NCBI RefSeq assembly: GCF_000347775.1
Contig: NZ_APAT01000013.1
Coordinates: forward strand, 338,125-402,124
Origin: Marinobacter santoriniensis NKSG1
Lineage (GTDB): Bacteria > Pseudomonadota > Gammaproteobacteria > Pseudomonadales > Oleiphilaceae
DNA length: 64,000 nt
Direction of reading: 5' to 3'
Shown here piece after piece: positions 17,958-27,098 of this stretch (positions are counted from its first letter, which is position 1; every line of letters starts with the position of its first letter). The position numbers and the translations under genes were made by a program. Below the pieces are notes generated by a model that was not told where the DNA came from, did no database searches, and worked only from the letters and a program-made list of their open reading frames with translations.

Positions 17958-19562
17958 TTACTCCACCAGCGTGCCGGGGTTCAGCAGCCCGTCGGGATCG
18001 AACCGCTGCTGCAATGCCTCAATGGCTGCCATGCCCAGGGGGCCTTTCTCCCGGGGCAGGTACGGTGCGTGGTCTTTGCCGACACCGTGCTGATGGCTGA
18101 TGGTGCCACCGTTGGCCACAATGAGCTCGGAGGTCGAGTGCTTGAGGGTCTGCCACCGCTTGAGTGTGCCGGCGTAGCTGTCCGCTACCGGAAAAACATA
18201 CGTGGTGTATATGCTGCAGCCTTCACCGTAGACGTGAGACAGATGGGTGAACACATGAGTGGGTTGATTCGGATCGCCCAACCCTTCGCGAAGATTGGTT
18301 TCAATCTTCCCCATCAGTGAATCCACATTCGACCAGTCCGTTGCCGTTTCCAGGGTGTCCACCGCGTATCCTTCCTGCCAGAGCGCTTCTCGAAGGTAGG
18401 GCATGGTGAATCGTTTTTCCGCCCACTTGTCGCCCATGCGGGTACCAAGCTGAATGCCACCGAATTGCTTGCACAGGCGTCGGGCCTGCCGCAGTGCCGC
18501 CTTGCACTGGGCAACGGAGCCGGTCACCCCAAAGGTCATCATGCATTTGCCGTCAGCCGTTCCCCGAAGGCGTAGATACCGCTCAAGCATGCCAATCAGC
18601 GCAGGATGCCCGGCGAGCGCCAGCTGGGTTTGGGTTTCAACGGCGTTGCTCAGCCTCAACATGGACAACTGGATCCGGTTCTGTACCAGCATCCGGCAGG
18701 CTTCGCGGGCACTCTGCCAGTCCGGGAAGAAGGCCACATGGAATTGTTCCTGCTCTGGCAGCGGACTTACCCGGACTTTGACCTCGGAGAGTATCCCGAG
18801 TCGGCCTTCGGAACCCAGGATCATTTCCCGGACATCTGGCCCTGCGCTCGACGCCGGCACCGTTGGAATGGTCAGGGTGCCTTGCAGCGTCTCAATGGCT
18901 CCACCGGCAAATAACTGCTCGATACGCCCATACCGGAGCGACTGCTGACCACTGGATCGGGATGCGACCCAGCCGCCAATCGTCGATAACTCGAAGGACT
19001 GGGGAAAGTGGCCCAGCGTGTAGCCACGGGCCCGAAGCTGGGCCTCCACCAATGGACCGGGCGTTCCGGCACCGAACGTGGCCACCTGGCTTTCCTGGTC
19101 CAGGTCGACCAGACGGTTCATTCGGGCAAGGCTGAGGGTGAGTACCGGCCCTGAGTTTTCCAGGGGGTTGATGTGACCGGCCACGCTCGTGCCACCGCCA
19201 TAGGGAATGAGCGTTACCCGATGCTCGCGAGCGTAATCCAGAAGAGCCCGGATCTGCCCGGCATCCTCCGGCAGGGCAACGCCGTCGGGGAAGGGCCCCA
19301 TTTCGCCACTTCTCATGGCCAGCCAATCGGGCAGGCTTTGACCACGAGCGTGACGCACCCGGATTTCTGCATCGGTAAAGACGATCTCGCGGACCGGGTC
19401 TGTCAGTTCCAGCCTGGATTCCGGCACTCGCTGGCACACGGCTTCAAGGGTTGCATCGGGAAGGGGCGTGGCTGAACCAATCCGTGCTTCCAGAAAAGCG
19501 ATCCCTCCGTCGGGCAGGTCCAGCGTGAATTGATCGTCGCCCCATCCATTCCAGCGCCTCAT
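17958..19562 (-). CDS. FAD-binding oxidase, alkylglycerone-phosphate synthase (AGPS)-like
   Basis: A 534-residue VAO/PCMH-fold flavoprotein. The FAD pyrophosphate-binding segment LIPYGGGTSVAGHI lies near residues 120-135. The C-terminal NGGTISHQHGVGKDHAPYL matches the active-site histidine segment of alkyldihydroxyacetone-phosphate synthases, with H-Q-H in place of the usual H-H-H. AGPS swaps an acyl for an alkyl group on DHAP to start ether-lipid synthesis; many bacterial relatives are instead oxidases of unknown substrate (E. coli YgcU, D-lactate-dehydrogenase-like enzymes). There is no signal peptide. A good GGAGAATCTGC site precedes ATG 19562. It is the first gene of the AGPS-like/GlpD-like/FGGY kinase operon. 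The partner enzymes make a glycerol-phosphate-linked substrate plausible. Confidence 0.83.
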   Translation of the reverse strand: MRRWNGWGDDQFTLDLPDGGIAFLEARIGSATPLPDATLEAVCQRVPESRLELTDPVREIVFTDAEIRVRHARGQSLPDWLAMRSGEMGPFPDGVALPEDAGQIRALLDYAREHRVTLIPYGGGTSVAGHINPLENSGPVLTLSLARMNRLVDLDQESQVATFGAGTPGPLVEAQLRARGYTLGHFPQSFELSTIGGWVASRSSGQQSLRYGRIEQLFAGGAIETLQGTLTIPTVPASSAGPDVREMILGSEGRLGILSEVKVRVSPLPEQEQFHVAFFPDWQSAREACRMLVQNRIQLSMLRLSNAVETQTQLALAGHPALIGMLERYLRLRGTADGKCMMTFGVTGSVAQCKAALRQARRLCKQFGGIQLGTRMGDKWAEKRFTMPYLREALWQEGYAVDTLETATDWSNVDSLMGKIETNLREGLGDPNQPTHVFTHLSHVYGEGCSIYTTYVFPVADSYAGTLKRWQTLKHSTSELIVANGGTISHQHGVGKDHAPYLPREKGPLGMAAIEALQQRFDPDGLLNPGTLVE

Positions 19563-19671
19563 GCAGATTCTCCAAGCAGGTTTCAGACAAGCGCGTATTC
19601 TAGTTCCTGATACAGCCTGGTCGCATTGTCAGGTGACGACAGGGTAAGTGTCATTTACCGCCAGTGGGAGC

Positions 19672-20340
19672 TCAGGGGCGAAGGGCTTCGGAGAGACGGT
19701 TGTTCAGTTCTTTCCAGCGGGAGAGTTTCTTCGCCTCGCCAATCCGGGTTCGTTCCCCGCCCGACTGATTGAGCCAGAGGCCTTCACCATTAAAGCTGTA
19801 AACCGGTTCAAGATCAGTTCGTTGGGACGCAGGCTTAATGTCGTTTATCAGGTTGTCCAGTATCAGCGGATCGGCATCAGGCCGGGCATACCAGGCCAGG
19901 ACCATGTGCGCCTGGTTCAGTTCCAGTGCTTTGACATAGACGATGCGCATCTGGTCGTCCGGAACTCCCATGGATTTGAGTGTCAGATACTTTGCAATGG
20001 AAAAGTCTTCGCAATCGCCGCCATTGGTGGTCAGCAATTCAACCGGGGTTGCCCAGTAATCCTCTTCACCCCAGTGCTGTATATCGCTGACGAACCTGAC
20101 CCGGTTAAAAAACGAGTTGACCAACCGGAGTTGCCGGTTGGTCGGTGCGTTCTGGGCGAGATCGGTGAGGCGTTTCCAGTCCTCCAGGCGCTGGTAGGCG
20201 GCCTGGCCGAACTCCTTCTGAACGTAGTCCAGGAGGCGGGAGCTGAGTTCCAGGGCACCGGCCAGGGACACAACCAGCAATAGTGATAACCAGAACGAAC
20301 GACTTGGATGGCGGCACTTCCGTTGCGCTGCCGTAATCAT
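19672..20340 (-). CDS. lapG: LapG-like periplasmic transglutaminase-fold cysteine protease
   Basis: A 222-residue protein of the bacterial transglutaminase-like cysteine protease family (DUF920). A signal/membrane segment (FWLSLLLVVSLAGALE) near the N-terminus places it in the periplasm. The triad is visible: Cys in NGGDCEDFSIAKY near 109, His in NQAHMVLAWY near 144, Asp in LILDNLIND near 160. In Pseudomonas fluorescens LapG cleaves the N-terminus of the giant adhesin LapA and releases biofilm cells when c-di-GMP is low; LapD sequesters LapG when it is high. Neither lapD nor lapA is in the window. ATG 20340 with GAGG upstream is chosen; it lies seven bases after the gspC stop. Co-expression with gspC is unusual. 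The exact substrate is inferred from the family only. Confidence 0.78.
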   Translation of the reverse strand: MITAAQRKCRHPSRSFWLSLLLVVSLAGALELSSRLLDYVQKEFGQAAYQRLEDWKRLTDLAQNAPTNRQLRLVNSFFNRVRFVSDIQHWGEEDYWATPVELLTTNGGDCEDFSIAKYLTLKSMGVPDDQMRIVYVKALELNQAHMVLAWYARPDADPLILDNLINDIKPASQRTDLEPVYSFNGEGLWLNQSGGERTRIGEAKKLSRWKELNNRLSEALRP

Positions 20341-20347
20341 GATCGCC

Positions 20348-20992
20348 TCAGTTGTTATTCCGGAGGCGTTCCCGAAGTTGTTCGAGACGCCGGCGGATTT
20401 CCTCACGCCTTTCCTGGTCGCTGGTACCGGCCTGAACGGGTGGGGATGATTGATTGGACGGCGGACTCACCGCCGTCGATGTCTCGGGAGGCTCGTCTGG
20501 CGCAATGGACAGTCCGGCCTGTTGCTCGGACTCGGGGAAGAACAGATTTTCGAGTTTTCCGGACCGCTCGATGATCACCCGATTCGGAAAGACCGAACGC
20601 AGGGTTGCGTTTCCGGGCAACTCGTCACCCACCAGGTACACATCCGTCTGGTTTTTCTCATCCTCAATCAGGGCGCTGCCCGGAAAGTCGCCACTGGCGG
20701 CCATGACACCGCGCAGGAAGAGTCGGAGGTTGGTTTCGGGAAGGTTTTCGGTGCTGACCGCCTGGGCCTCGCCTTGGGCTGTGGCGGTCCCGAACAGGGA
20801 TAAAGAGGCCAGATCCACCTTTGGCTCATTACGTTTGACAGACGCCGGCCGGGCAGCCTGGGTCTGACCGGATTGGGAAACCTGTTGCGTTTCCTGCCAG
20901 AAGCGGTATCCCTGCAGTGCCGTCGCGCCAACCATGGCAACAGCTGCGATAATGGCGAGTAACGCGGGAAGCCGCTGGTCAAGTGCAAACAT
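20348..20992 (-). CDS. gspC: Type II secretion system inner-membrane protein GspC
   Basis: A 214-residue protein with the GspC layout: a short cytoplasmic N-terminus, one membrane segment (LLAIIAAVAMVGATAL, about residues 10-28), a Pro/Gln-rich linker, then the homology region with LASLSLFGTA and ETNLRLFLRGVMAA, matching the conserved L-F-G and L-x-L-x-G pattern. GspC links the inner-membrane platform to the secretin GspD. The C-terminus is Gln/Arg/Ser-rich and ends in a predicted helix, without an obvious PDZ domain. It is transcribed away from gspE-M, sharing the 178-base promoter region, and is followed immediately by the lapG-like gene. Confidence 0.85.
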   Translation of the reverse strand: MFALDQRLPALLAIIAAVAMVGATALQGYRFWQETQQVSQSGQTQAARPASVKRNEPKVDLASLSLFGTATAQGEAQAVSTENLPETNLRLFLRGVMAASGDFPGSALIEDEKNQTDVYLVGDELPGNATLRSVFPNRVIIERSGKLENLFFPESEQQAGLSIAPDEPPETSTAVSPPSNQSSPPVQAGTSDQERREEIRRRLEQLRERLRNNN

Positions 20993-21170
20993 GGACGTTC
21001 CTGAACGTTCTGGTGGACCGAAAAAAGTCCACAGGTTATCAGACGGAAATGTTTAAGTCGCAGTATAGTGTATGGAGTTATTCAGCGGGTCTCTCTCCTG
21101 TGATAGCCTTCCTGAATTAATTGAATAAAAAGGGTTTCCCGGAGTCGGGGCCCGGAAACGGGAATCCCCC

Positions 21171-22709
21171 ATGGCTGAAACGATCGAAACGGGTGTGACT
21201 TTGACCACCGCGAATGAGACACCACAACAGGAAGCACCGTTGGGCAGGCTTCCGTTCACGTTTGCCAAACGCAACGGTGTGATCCTGACCCGCTCGGAGG
21301 AAGGCGAGCCGGTCATCCTTGTGCGTCCTGGCGCCCCCCATACCGCACTCGCCGAGGCCAATCGCCTCAGCGGCGGACGCGCCCGCTTCTCGACCATCGA
21401 TGCCGGCCAGTTTGACCAGGCCCTGAATGCGGCCTATCAGAGCGACTCTGCAGAAGCGATGCAGATGGTCGAAGGCATTGGCGATGACATGGATCTGGCC
21501 TCCCTGGCGGATTCGGTTCCGGAGACGGAAGATCTTCTCGAACAGGAAGATGATGCGCCGATTATCCGGCTGATCAACGCCATTCTCACCGAAGCGGTCA
21601 AGACCAGTGCGTCGGACGTGCACATTGAAACCTACGAAAAGCAGCTGGTTGTGCGATTCCGGATCGACGGGGTACTTCGGGAAGTCGTGCAGCCCAAGCG
21701 CGCGTTGGCTCCGTTGCTGGTATCCCGGATCAAGGTGATGGCCAAGCTGGACATTGCCGAGAAGCGGGTGCCACAGGACGGTCGGATCGCGCTGCGTGTT
21801 GCCGGCCGGGAAGTGGATATCCGGGTCTCCACCATGCCATCGTCCAGCGGTGAGCGTGTGGTTCTGCGTCTGCTGGACAAACAGGCAGGCACCATCCGGC
21901 TCGAATCCCTCGGCATGGCTGGCCGCGACCTCAAGTTGATGCGAAAGCTGATCAACCGGCCCTATGGAATCCTGTTGGTCACCGGTCCCACCGGCTCGGG
22001 TAAATCCACCTCTCTCTATGCGGCCTTGCAGGAAATCAACGACCGGAGCCGGAACATCCTGACCGTCGAGGACCCGATCGAGTACAACCTGCCGGGTATC
22101 GGGCAGACCCAGGTAAATCCGAAAGTGGATATGACCTTTGCCCGGGGTTTGCGGGCCATTCTCCGGCAGGACCCGGATGTTGTAATGATCGGCGAGGTCC
22201 GGGATCTGGAAACCGCCGAGATTTCGGTTCAGGCCAGTCTCACCGGCCACCTCGTGCTATCCACCCTGCATACCAACACTGCCGTAGGGGCGATTACGCG
22301 CTTGATGGATATGGGAATCGAACCGTTCCTGATTTCCTCCAGCCTGGTCGGCATCGTGGCCCAGCGCCTCGTACGGGTGTTGTGTCGGGAGTGTCGCGAA
22401 CCTTACACGCCGGGTGAGGAACATTGCGAATTCCTGCAGCAGGACCCGCAGAATCCTCCGACCATCTACCGGGCTCGTGGCTGCGAACACTGCAACCAAC
22501 TCGGGTATCGGGGCCGTATTGGTATCTATGAGGTGGTGGAGATCAACGAGGCGATCAGCACCCTGATTCACAAACGCGCCGGAGAGATGGACCTGGAGAA
22601 AGAAGCCCGGCTCCGCGGTCCGAGCATCCACAGTGATGGCGTTAACAAGATCCTTGATGGCATAACCACGGTGGAAGAAGTGCTCCGTGTCACCCACCGG
22701 AGCCAGTAA
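21171..22709 (+). CDS. gspE: Type II secretion ATPase GspE
   Basis: A 512-residue AAA-type secretion ATPase that powers pseudopilus assembly from the cytoplasmic face. Walker A GPTGSGKSTSLYAAL lies near residues 270-285. The Asp box and Walker B VVMIGEVRDLETAEI, the His box LSTLHTNTAVGAI, and a four-cysteine zinc motif (C-R-E-C with later C-E-H-C) follow in family order. The N-terminal 120 residues form the GspL-binding region; DVHIETYEKQLVVRFRIDG starts the N2 domain. It is the first gene of the rightward gspEFGHIJKLM operon, and gspF starts three bases after its stop. Confidence 0.95.
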   Translation: MAETIETGVTLTTANETPQQEAPLGRLPFTFAKRNGVILTRSEEGEPVILVRPGAPHTALAEANRLSGGRARFSTIDAGQFDQALNAAYQSDSAEAMQMVEGIGDDMDLASLADSVPETEDLLEQEDDAPIIRLINAILTEAVKTSASDVHIETYEKQLVVRFRIDGVLREVVQPKRALAPLLVSRIKVMAKLDIAEKRVPQDGRIALRVAGREVDIRVSTMPSSSGERVVLRLLDKQAGTIRLESLGMAGRDLKLMRKLINRPYGILLVTGPTGSGKSTSLYAALQEINDRSRNILTVEDPIEYNLPGIGQTQVNPKVDMTFARGLRAILRQDPDVVMIGEVRDLETAEISVQASLTGHLVLSTLHTNTAVGAITRLMDMGIEPFLISSSLVGIVAQRLVRVLCRECREPYTPGEEHCEFLQQDPQNPPTIYRARGCEHCNQLGYRGRIGIYEVVEINEAISTLIHKRAGEMDLEKEARLRGPSIHSDGVNKILDGITTVEEVLRVTHRSQ

Positions 22710-22712
22710 ACC

Positions 22713-23924
22713 ATGCCCGCATACGAGTACAAGGCCCTCGATCCCCGGGGCAAGCAAAAGCACGGTGTCGTTGAGGCAGACGCCCCCCGTGCGGTTCGCC
22801 AGCAGCTCCGGGAAAAGGGACTGACGCCACTGTCGGTTGAGCCAGCGGCGGATCGTCAACGTCGGTCAACGTCATTGAGTCGGCGTGGTGGATTGGCTGC
22901 CTCGGATCTCGCATTGATCACCCGGCAACTGGCCACGCTGATCCAGTCCGGTATTCCGATTGAGCAGGCGTTGAGCGCTACTGCACAGCAATCGGAAAAG
23001 CCCCGCATCCGCAGTATGTTGATTGCCATTCGCGCCAAGGTGATGGAAGGTTACAGCCTGGCCGATGGTCTCGGTGAATTCCCCCGGGCGTTCCCCCGGC
23101 TTTACCGCTCCACGGTCGCTGCGGGGGAGCATGCCGGCCACCTGGATCTGGTACTCAACCGGCTGGCGGATTACACCGAAGGACGCCAGGAGGCCCGCCA
23201 GAAGATCCAGCTCGCGGCAATCTATCCGATCCTGCTCAGCGTCGTTGCGGTGGCCATCGTCGTGTTCCTTCTGACTTACGTTGTCCCGGATATTATCGAG
23301 GTGTTCGTCAAACAGGGACAGGAACTGCCGGTGCTGACCCGTGGCCTGCTGGCGGTATCGGAATTTCTGAGCCAGTACGGAGTCTATCTCCTGATCCTGT
23401 TGATTGCTGCCGTGGCCGGATTCCGGTACGCGCTGGCAAAACCCGGCTTCCGGAAGCGGTTTCACCGGCGCCTTCTGCACCTGCCTCTGCTCTCGGGCAT
23501 GGTCCGTGGCATCAATACCGCCCGGTACGCCAGTACGCTGAGCATACTGACCACGAGTGGTGTGCCCCTGGTCGAGGCGATGCGAATTGCCGGCGAAGTG
23601 CTTTCCAACGATTACCTGCGGGAACGCCTGAGGGACGCGTCCCGCAAGGTGAGTGAAGGCGGATCTTTGCACCGGTCCCTTGAGCAGACCGGTTACTTTC
23701 CGCCGATGATGCTACACATGATTGCCAGTGGTGAGGCCAGTGGCGAACTGGACGACATGCTGGGGCGGACCGCACGGATGCAGGAAAACACCCTGCAGTC
23801 GAAAATTGCAGCCCTGGTGGCCCTGTTTGAGCCCATGATGCTGCTGGTCATGGGAGGGGTGGTTCTCATAATTGTCATGGCAATCATGCTGCCCATCCTC
23901 AATATGAGTAATCTGGTGGGGTGA
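22713..23924 (+). CDS. gspF: Type II secretion inner-membrane platform protein GspF
   Basis: A 403-residue polytopic protein with two repeated T2SSF cytoplasmic domains and membrane segments near 170-195 (LLSVVAVAIVVFLLTYVVP), 220-245 and 370-400. The start MPAYEYKALDPRGK is typical of GspF. Family repeats are ITRQLATLIQSGIPIEQAL and ARYASTLSILTTSGVPLVEA. GspF is the core of the assembly platform and couples GspE rotation to pseudopilin insertion. Length is usual. Confidence 0.95.
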   Translation: MPAYEYKALDPRGKQKHGVVEADAPRAVRQQLREKGLTPLSVEPAADRQRRSTSLSRRGGLAASDLALITRQLATLIQSGIPIEQALSATAQQSEKPRIRSMLIAIRAKVMEGYSLADGLGEFPRAFPRLYRSTVAAGEHAGHLDLVLNRLADYTEGRQEARQKIQLAAIYPILLSVVAVAIVVFLLTYVVPDIIEVFVKQGQELPVLTRGLLAVSEFLSQYGVYLLILLIAAVAGFRYALAKPGFRKRFHRRLLHLPLLSGMVRGINTARYASTLSILTTSGVPLVEAMRIAGEVLSNDYLRERLRDASRKVSEGGSLHRSLEQTGYFPPMMLHMIASGEASGELDDMLGRTARMQENTLQSKIAALVALFEPMMLLVMGGVVLIIVMAIMLPILNMSNLVG

Positions 23925-24003
23925 ATCCACCGATACGTGTCAGAACCGATAAGCAGGAACGGATGCCAATCCAATGACGAGTGAAACGATGAAGAGCAAG
24001 ACT

Positions 24004-24441
24004 ATGAACAAACTGTCCAGAAGCCAGGGCTTCACCCTTATCGAGATCATGGTAGTCATGGTCATCCTGGGGTTGCTGGTGGCCATCGTCGCACCCAACA
24101 TCATGGGGCGGAGTGATGAGGCAAAAGTAACCATTGCCAAGACTCAGTTGAAGAACATCCAGAGTGCTCTGGACCTGTATCGGCTGGATAACAGTCAGTA
24201 TCCCTCTACGCAACAGGGGCTGGAAGCCCTGGTTTCGAAACCCAGCGGAAGCCCCGAGCCGAAGAACTGGAACCCTGAGGGCTACATGAAGAACGTACCC
24301 GAGGATCCCTGGGGGAATGAATTCCAGTACGTGAGTCCGGGCACCGAGGGCCCTTACGATCTCTATTCCTACGGTTCCGATGGTCAGGAAGGCGGTGAGG
24401 GTGATGCCGCGGACCTCAGCGTGTGGCAGGCCCGGGACTGA
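24004..24441 (+). CDS. gspG: Major pseudopilin GspG
   Basis: The major pseudopilin, 145 residues from the preferred ATG 24004, which has GAAGAG seven bases upstream; ATGs at 23989 and 23974 are in frame. The type III prepilin leader ends at SQG, with cleavage before FTLIEIMVVMVILGLLVAI. Glu5 of the mature protein is present. The C-terminal NPEGYMKNVPEDPWGNEFQY is the calcium-binding region conserved in GspG. It needs a prepilin peptidase (GspO/PilD) encoded elsewhere. Confidence 0.95.
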   Translation: MNKLSRSQGFTLIEIMVVMVILGLLVAIVAPNIMGRSDEAKVTIAKTQLKNIQSALDLYRLDNSQYPSTQQGLEALVSKPSGSPEPKNWNPEGYMKNVPEDPWGNEFQYVSPGTEGPYDLYSYGSDGQEGGEGDAADLSVWQARD

Positions 24442-24975
24442 TTGGTGTCAAAGCAGGGGACTGGTGCGGCCGGCTTTACGCTGATTGAGATTCTGGTTGT
24501 ACTGATCGTGGTCGGTCTGCTGGCCTCCCTTGCCGTGTTTACCCTCGGCGGCAGTTCCCAGCAGCGCCAGCTGGAAAATCAGGTTCAGGAGTTGTATCTG
24601 CTGATGCAGACCGCAGGCGATCAGGCCGTACTGAACAATCAGGAACTCGGCGTTACGGTCAATGAGGACGGCTACCAATTTCTCGCGTTCCAGGACCAGA
24701 AAGGTGACTGGAAACCCGAGGATCAGCGCCTGTTCAGTGCGCGTACTTTTCCCGACTGGCTGGTCGTCACCAAATTTATCGAGAACGATGCGCCGAAACT
24801 GGCGTCCGGGGAGGATCGAACCCTGCCGGATATCGTCTTTTTCTCCAGCGGCGAAACCACCCCTTTCCAGGTTGAATTCACCGTGGCAGGAAATCCCGAT
24901 CAGAAACAGATTCTGGAGTCGGACGGCGTCTCCGGTGTCCAGTGGCGAAAACCCGGCGAAGAGGCAGATCGCTGA
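24442..24975 (+). CDS. gspH: Minor pseudopilin GspH
   Basis: A 177-residue minor pseudopilin with the leader ending GAAG and mature start FTLIEILVVLIVVGLLASLA. It begins directly after the gspG stop with TTG 24442; GTG 24445 is equally possible. A non-ATG start and no strong ribosome site suggest coupled, low-level translation, as fits a minor component. The body shows the GspH pattern of a long helix followed by beta strands. Its stop overlaps the gspI start. Confidence 0.9.
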   Translation: MVSKQGTGAAGFTLIEILVVLIVVGLLASLAVFTLGGSSQQRQLENQVQELYLLMQTAGDQAVLNNQELGVTVNEDGYQFLAFQDQKGDWKPEDQRLFSARTFPDWLVVTKFIENDAPKLASGEDRTLPDIVFFSSGETTPFQVEFTVAGNPDQKQILESDGVSGVQWRKPGEEADR

Positions 24976-25349
24976 TGGGGCGGGCCAGGGGATTCACGCT
25001 GATCGAAGTACTCGTGGCGCTACTGGTTTTCGGCCTGATAGCGGCGGCGTCCGCCGAGGTCGGGAGCCAGTATATTTCCAGTTATGAACGGGTCCGGGAC
25101 AAGACGCTCGCTGGCTGGATTGCCGATAATCGCATCAATGAGATCCGTTTGCAGGACGCATTGCCCGGTATCTCCGAAAATTCCAGTGACCTCGATTACG
25201 GCCGCTACCGGTGGCGGGTGACCACGACGGTCAAGGGTACGGCGGAACCCACCATGCGTCGGGTGGAGGTTTCCGTCGAAAAGTACGTGGGTGACCGGGC
25301 CGATCCGGTGCCGGTTCATACGCTGACGGCGTTCGTGGGTGAGCAATGA
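24975..25349 (+). CDS. gspI: Minor pseudopilin GspI
   Basis: A 124-residue minor pseudopilin starting at ATG 24975, overlapping the gspH stop. Leader MGRARG then FTLIEVLVALLVFGLIAAAS, with Glu5. GspI nucleates the pseudopilus tip with GspJ and GspK. The C-terminal strands (RRVEVSVEKY) match family architecture. Its end overlaps gspJ by four bases (ATGA). Confidence 0.92.
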   Translation: MGRARGFTLIEVLVALLVFGLIAAASAEVGSQYISSYERVRDKTLAGWIADNRINEIRLQDALPGISENSSDLDYGRYRWRVTTTVKGTAEPTMRRVEVSVEKYVGDRADPVPVHTLTAFVGEQ

Positions 25350-26083
25350 AACGCGCGGCCGGTTTTACGCTCATGGAAGTCCTGATCGCCGTTGCGATTA
25401 CGGCGATCATTGGCTTGGGTGTCTGGCAGGTGATCCACGGCGTGGTCACGTCCCGGGATCGTGTCAACGAACTGGCCGAGCAATTCGATGGCCTGGAGAA
25501 AACCATGCTTTTCCTCGAGCGGGACATTACCCAGGTGGTAAACCGTCCGGCGAGGGATCTTTATGGCGATTTCCAGCCTGCCTTGACCACCCGGGATGAC
25601 GGGTTCTCCCTGATGCTGACCCGGCAGGGCTGGCGGAACCCCCTCGGGCTTCGGCGCAGCACCCTGCAACGCGTGGGTTGGGAATACACCGGTGACGAGT
25701 TGCGCCGTCGATACTGGCCGAACGTCGATCAGGGTCAGGAGGACAACAGTGAAGATGTGCTCCTGCTGGACCAGGTGACCAGCTTCAAGTTGCGATTCCT
25801 TGACGATCAGGGTAACTGGCACGACGACTGGCCACTGAACGAAGATCTCGCAAGCGCAGATCCGGGCGCGCGACCGGACTTTCCATTACCAAAAGGCATT
25901 GAGATCACACTCGAACACAAGCGATTCGGCCGACTGGTGAGAACGTTTGCGCTTCCGGATTTTGACGCTGCCGAGGCACAGGGCGAGGTCAATCGTTCCA
26001 ATGAAGCGGCCACCGGCGCGGGGGAAAACCAACAACCTCCTGCGGAGAACAACGGCGCGCAGCAGGGAGCAGGGCAGTCGTGA
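25346..26083 (+). CDS. gspJ: Minor pseudopilin GspJ
   Basis: A 245-residue minor pseudopilin with leader MKRAAG and mature start FTLMEVLIAVAITAIIGLGV. The conserved ERDITQVVNRPARD after the long helix is typical of GspJ. The C-terminal 35 residues are a low-complexity Ala/Glu/Gln/Asn tail, longer than usual. It overlaps both neighbours by four bases and forms the tip complex with GspI and GspK. Confidence 0.92.
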   Translation: MKRAAGFTLMEVLIAVAITAIIGLGVWQVIHGVVTSRDRVNELAEQFDGLEKTMLFLERDITQVVNRPARDLYGDFQPALTTRDDGFSLMLTRQGWRNPLGLRRSTLQRVGWEYTGDELRRRYWPNVDQGQEDNSEDVLLLDQVTSFKLRFLDDQGNWHDDWPLNEDLASADPGARPDFPLPKGIEITLEHKRFGRLVRTFALPDFDAAEAQGEVNRSNEAATGAGENQQPPAENNGAQQGAGQS

Positions 26084-27096
26084 GTCGTTGCTTGAGCAGA
26101 AACGCCGGTGGAATCCGCGAAGAGAGAGGCGTGGCCCTGATCATGGTGCTGCTGGCCCTCGCGCTGGTGGTGATGCTCGCGGCTGGCATGACCCGACAAT
26201 TGAACATCCGGGTGTTCAAAGCGGGCCATTACCTGGCGCAGCAGCAGGGCTACAGTATCGCTCTTGGGGCTGAGTCGTTTGCCCGGCGCATCCTCACCCG
26301 TGATTTCGAGGACGACAAGGACGATAACGCCATGGTGGACAGCCTCGATGAAGTCTGGGCCAGTAATTCCGCCATCCTTCCGCTGGACGAGAATGGCGTC
26401 GTGGAAGTCCAGATCGATGATCTCGGTGGCCGTTTCAACCTCAACGATCTGGTCACTGCCAGCGGCCAGGTCGATACGCTGGCAAAAGACCGTTTTGCCC
26501 GGTTGCTGCAAGCGCTGGGCATTAACGGGATTTCCGCGGACACCTTGATCGACTGGATCGACGCCAACGATCAGACCATCAGCGCCTATGGCGCCGAGGA
26601 CGGTCAGTACCTGATGGCCGACCCGGGCTATCGCGCGGCGAACCAGCCTTTCACCAGCGTGACGGAATTGCGGCTTGTGGAAGGAATGACCGAAGAGATT
26701 TACCAGGCACTCAAGCCCTACGTAGCAGCCGTACCGGTCAGTGGTGTGGGCATCAATGTGAACACGGCCAGTGGTCCGGTGTTGCAGTCCCTGCATGAGA
26801 AACTCTCGGAGTCGGATATCGAATCGGTGCTGAAGAAACGCGAAGAGCAGCCTTTCGAGAATGTGCAGGACTTTCTGGCGTTGCCGGAATTCGCGGGGCT
26901 TGGGCTCACGGCTGCAGAGTTGACGGTTCAGACCCGTTTTTTTGAAGTTGTTTCAAGGATTACCTACGATAATCGGGTTGTGACCATGGTCAGTACCGTG
27001 TTTCGTAATGGCGAAGGCAAAGTCCGCACGATCAGCCGGGATACCGGGCAGAAAAACCGGATTACCAAAGAGCCTTACACTATTTCAGAAGGATAA
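26080..27096 (+). CDS. gspK: Minor pseudopilin / tip protein GspK
   Basis: A 338-residue tip pseudopilin starting at GTG 26080 inside the gspJ end. The leader ends at EERG with VALIMVLLALALVVMLAAG as the N-terminal helix; as usual for GspK the mature residue 5 is not Glu. The large helical domain carries DDLGGRFNLNDL and LIDWIDANDQTISAYGAED (metal-binding loop), then NVNTASGPVLQSL as in the family. GspK caps the pseudopilus. Confidence 0.94.
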   Translation: MSRCLSRNAGGIREERGVALIMVLLALALVVMLAAGMTRQLNIRVFKAGHYLAQQQGYSIALGAESFARRILTRDFEDDKDDNAMVDSLDEVWASNSAILPLDENGVVEVQIDDLGGRFNLNDLVTASGQVDTLAKDRFARLLQALGINGISADTLIDWIDANDQTISAYGAEDGQYLMADPGYRAANQPFTSVTELRLVEGMTEEIYQALKPYVAAVPVSGVGINVNTASGPVLQSLHEKLSESDIESVLKKREEQPFENVQDFLALPEFAGLGLTAAELTVQTRFFEVVSRITYDNRVVTMVSTVFRNGEGKVRTISRDTGQKNRITKEPYTISEG

Positions 27097-27098
27097 CC

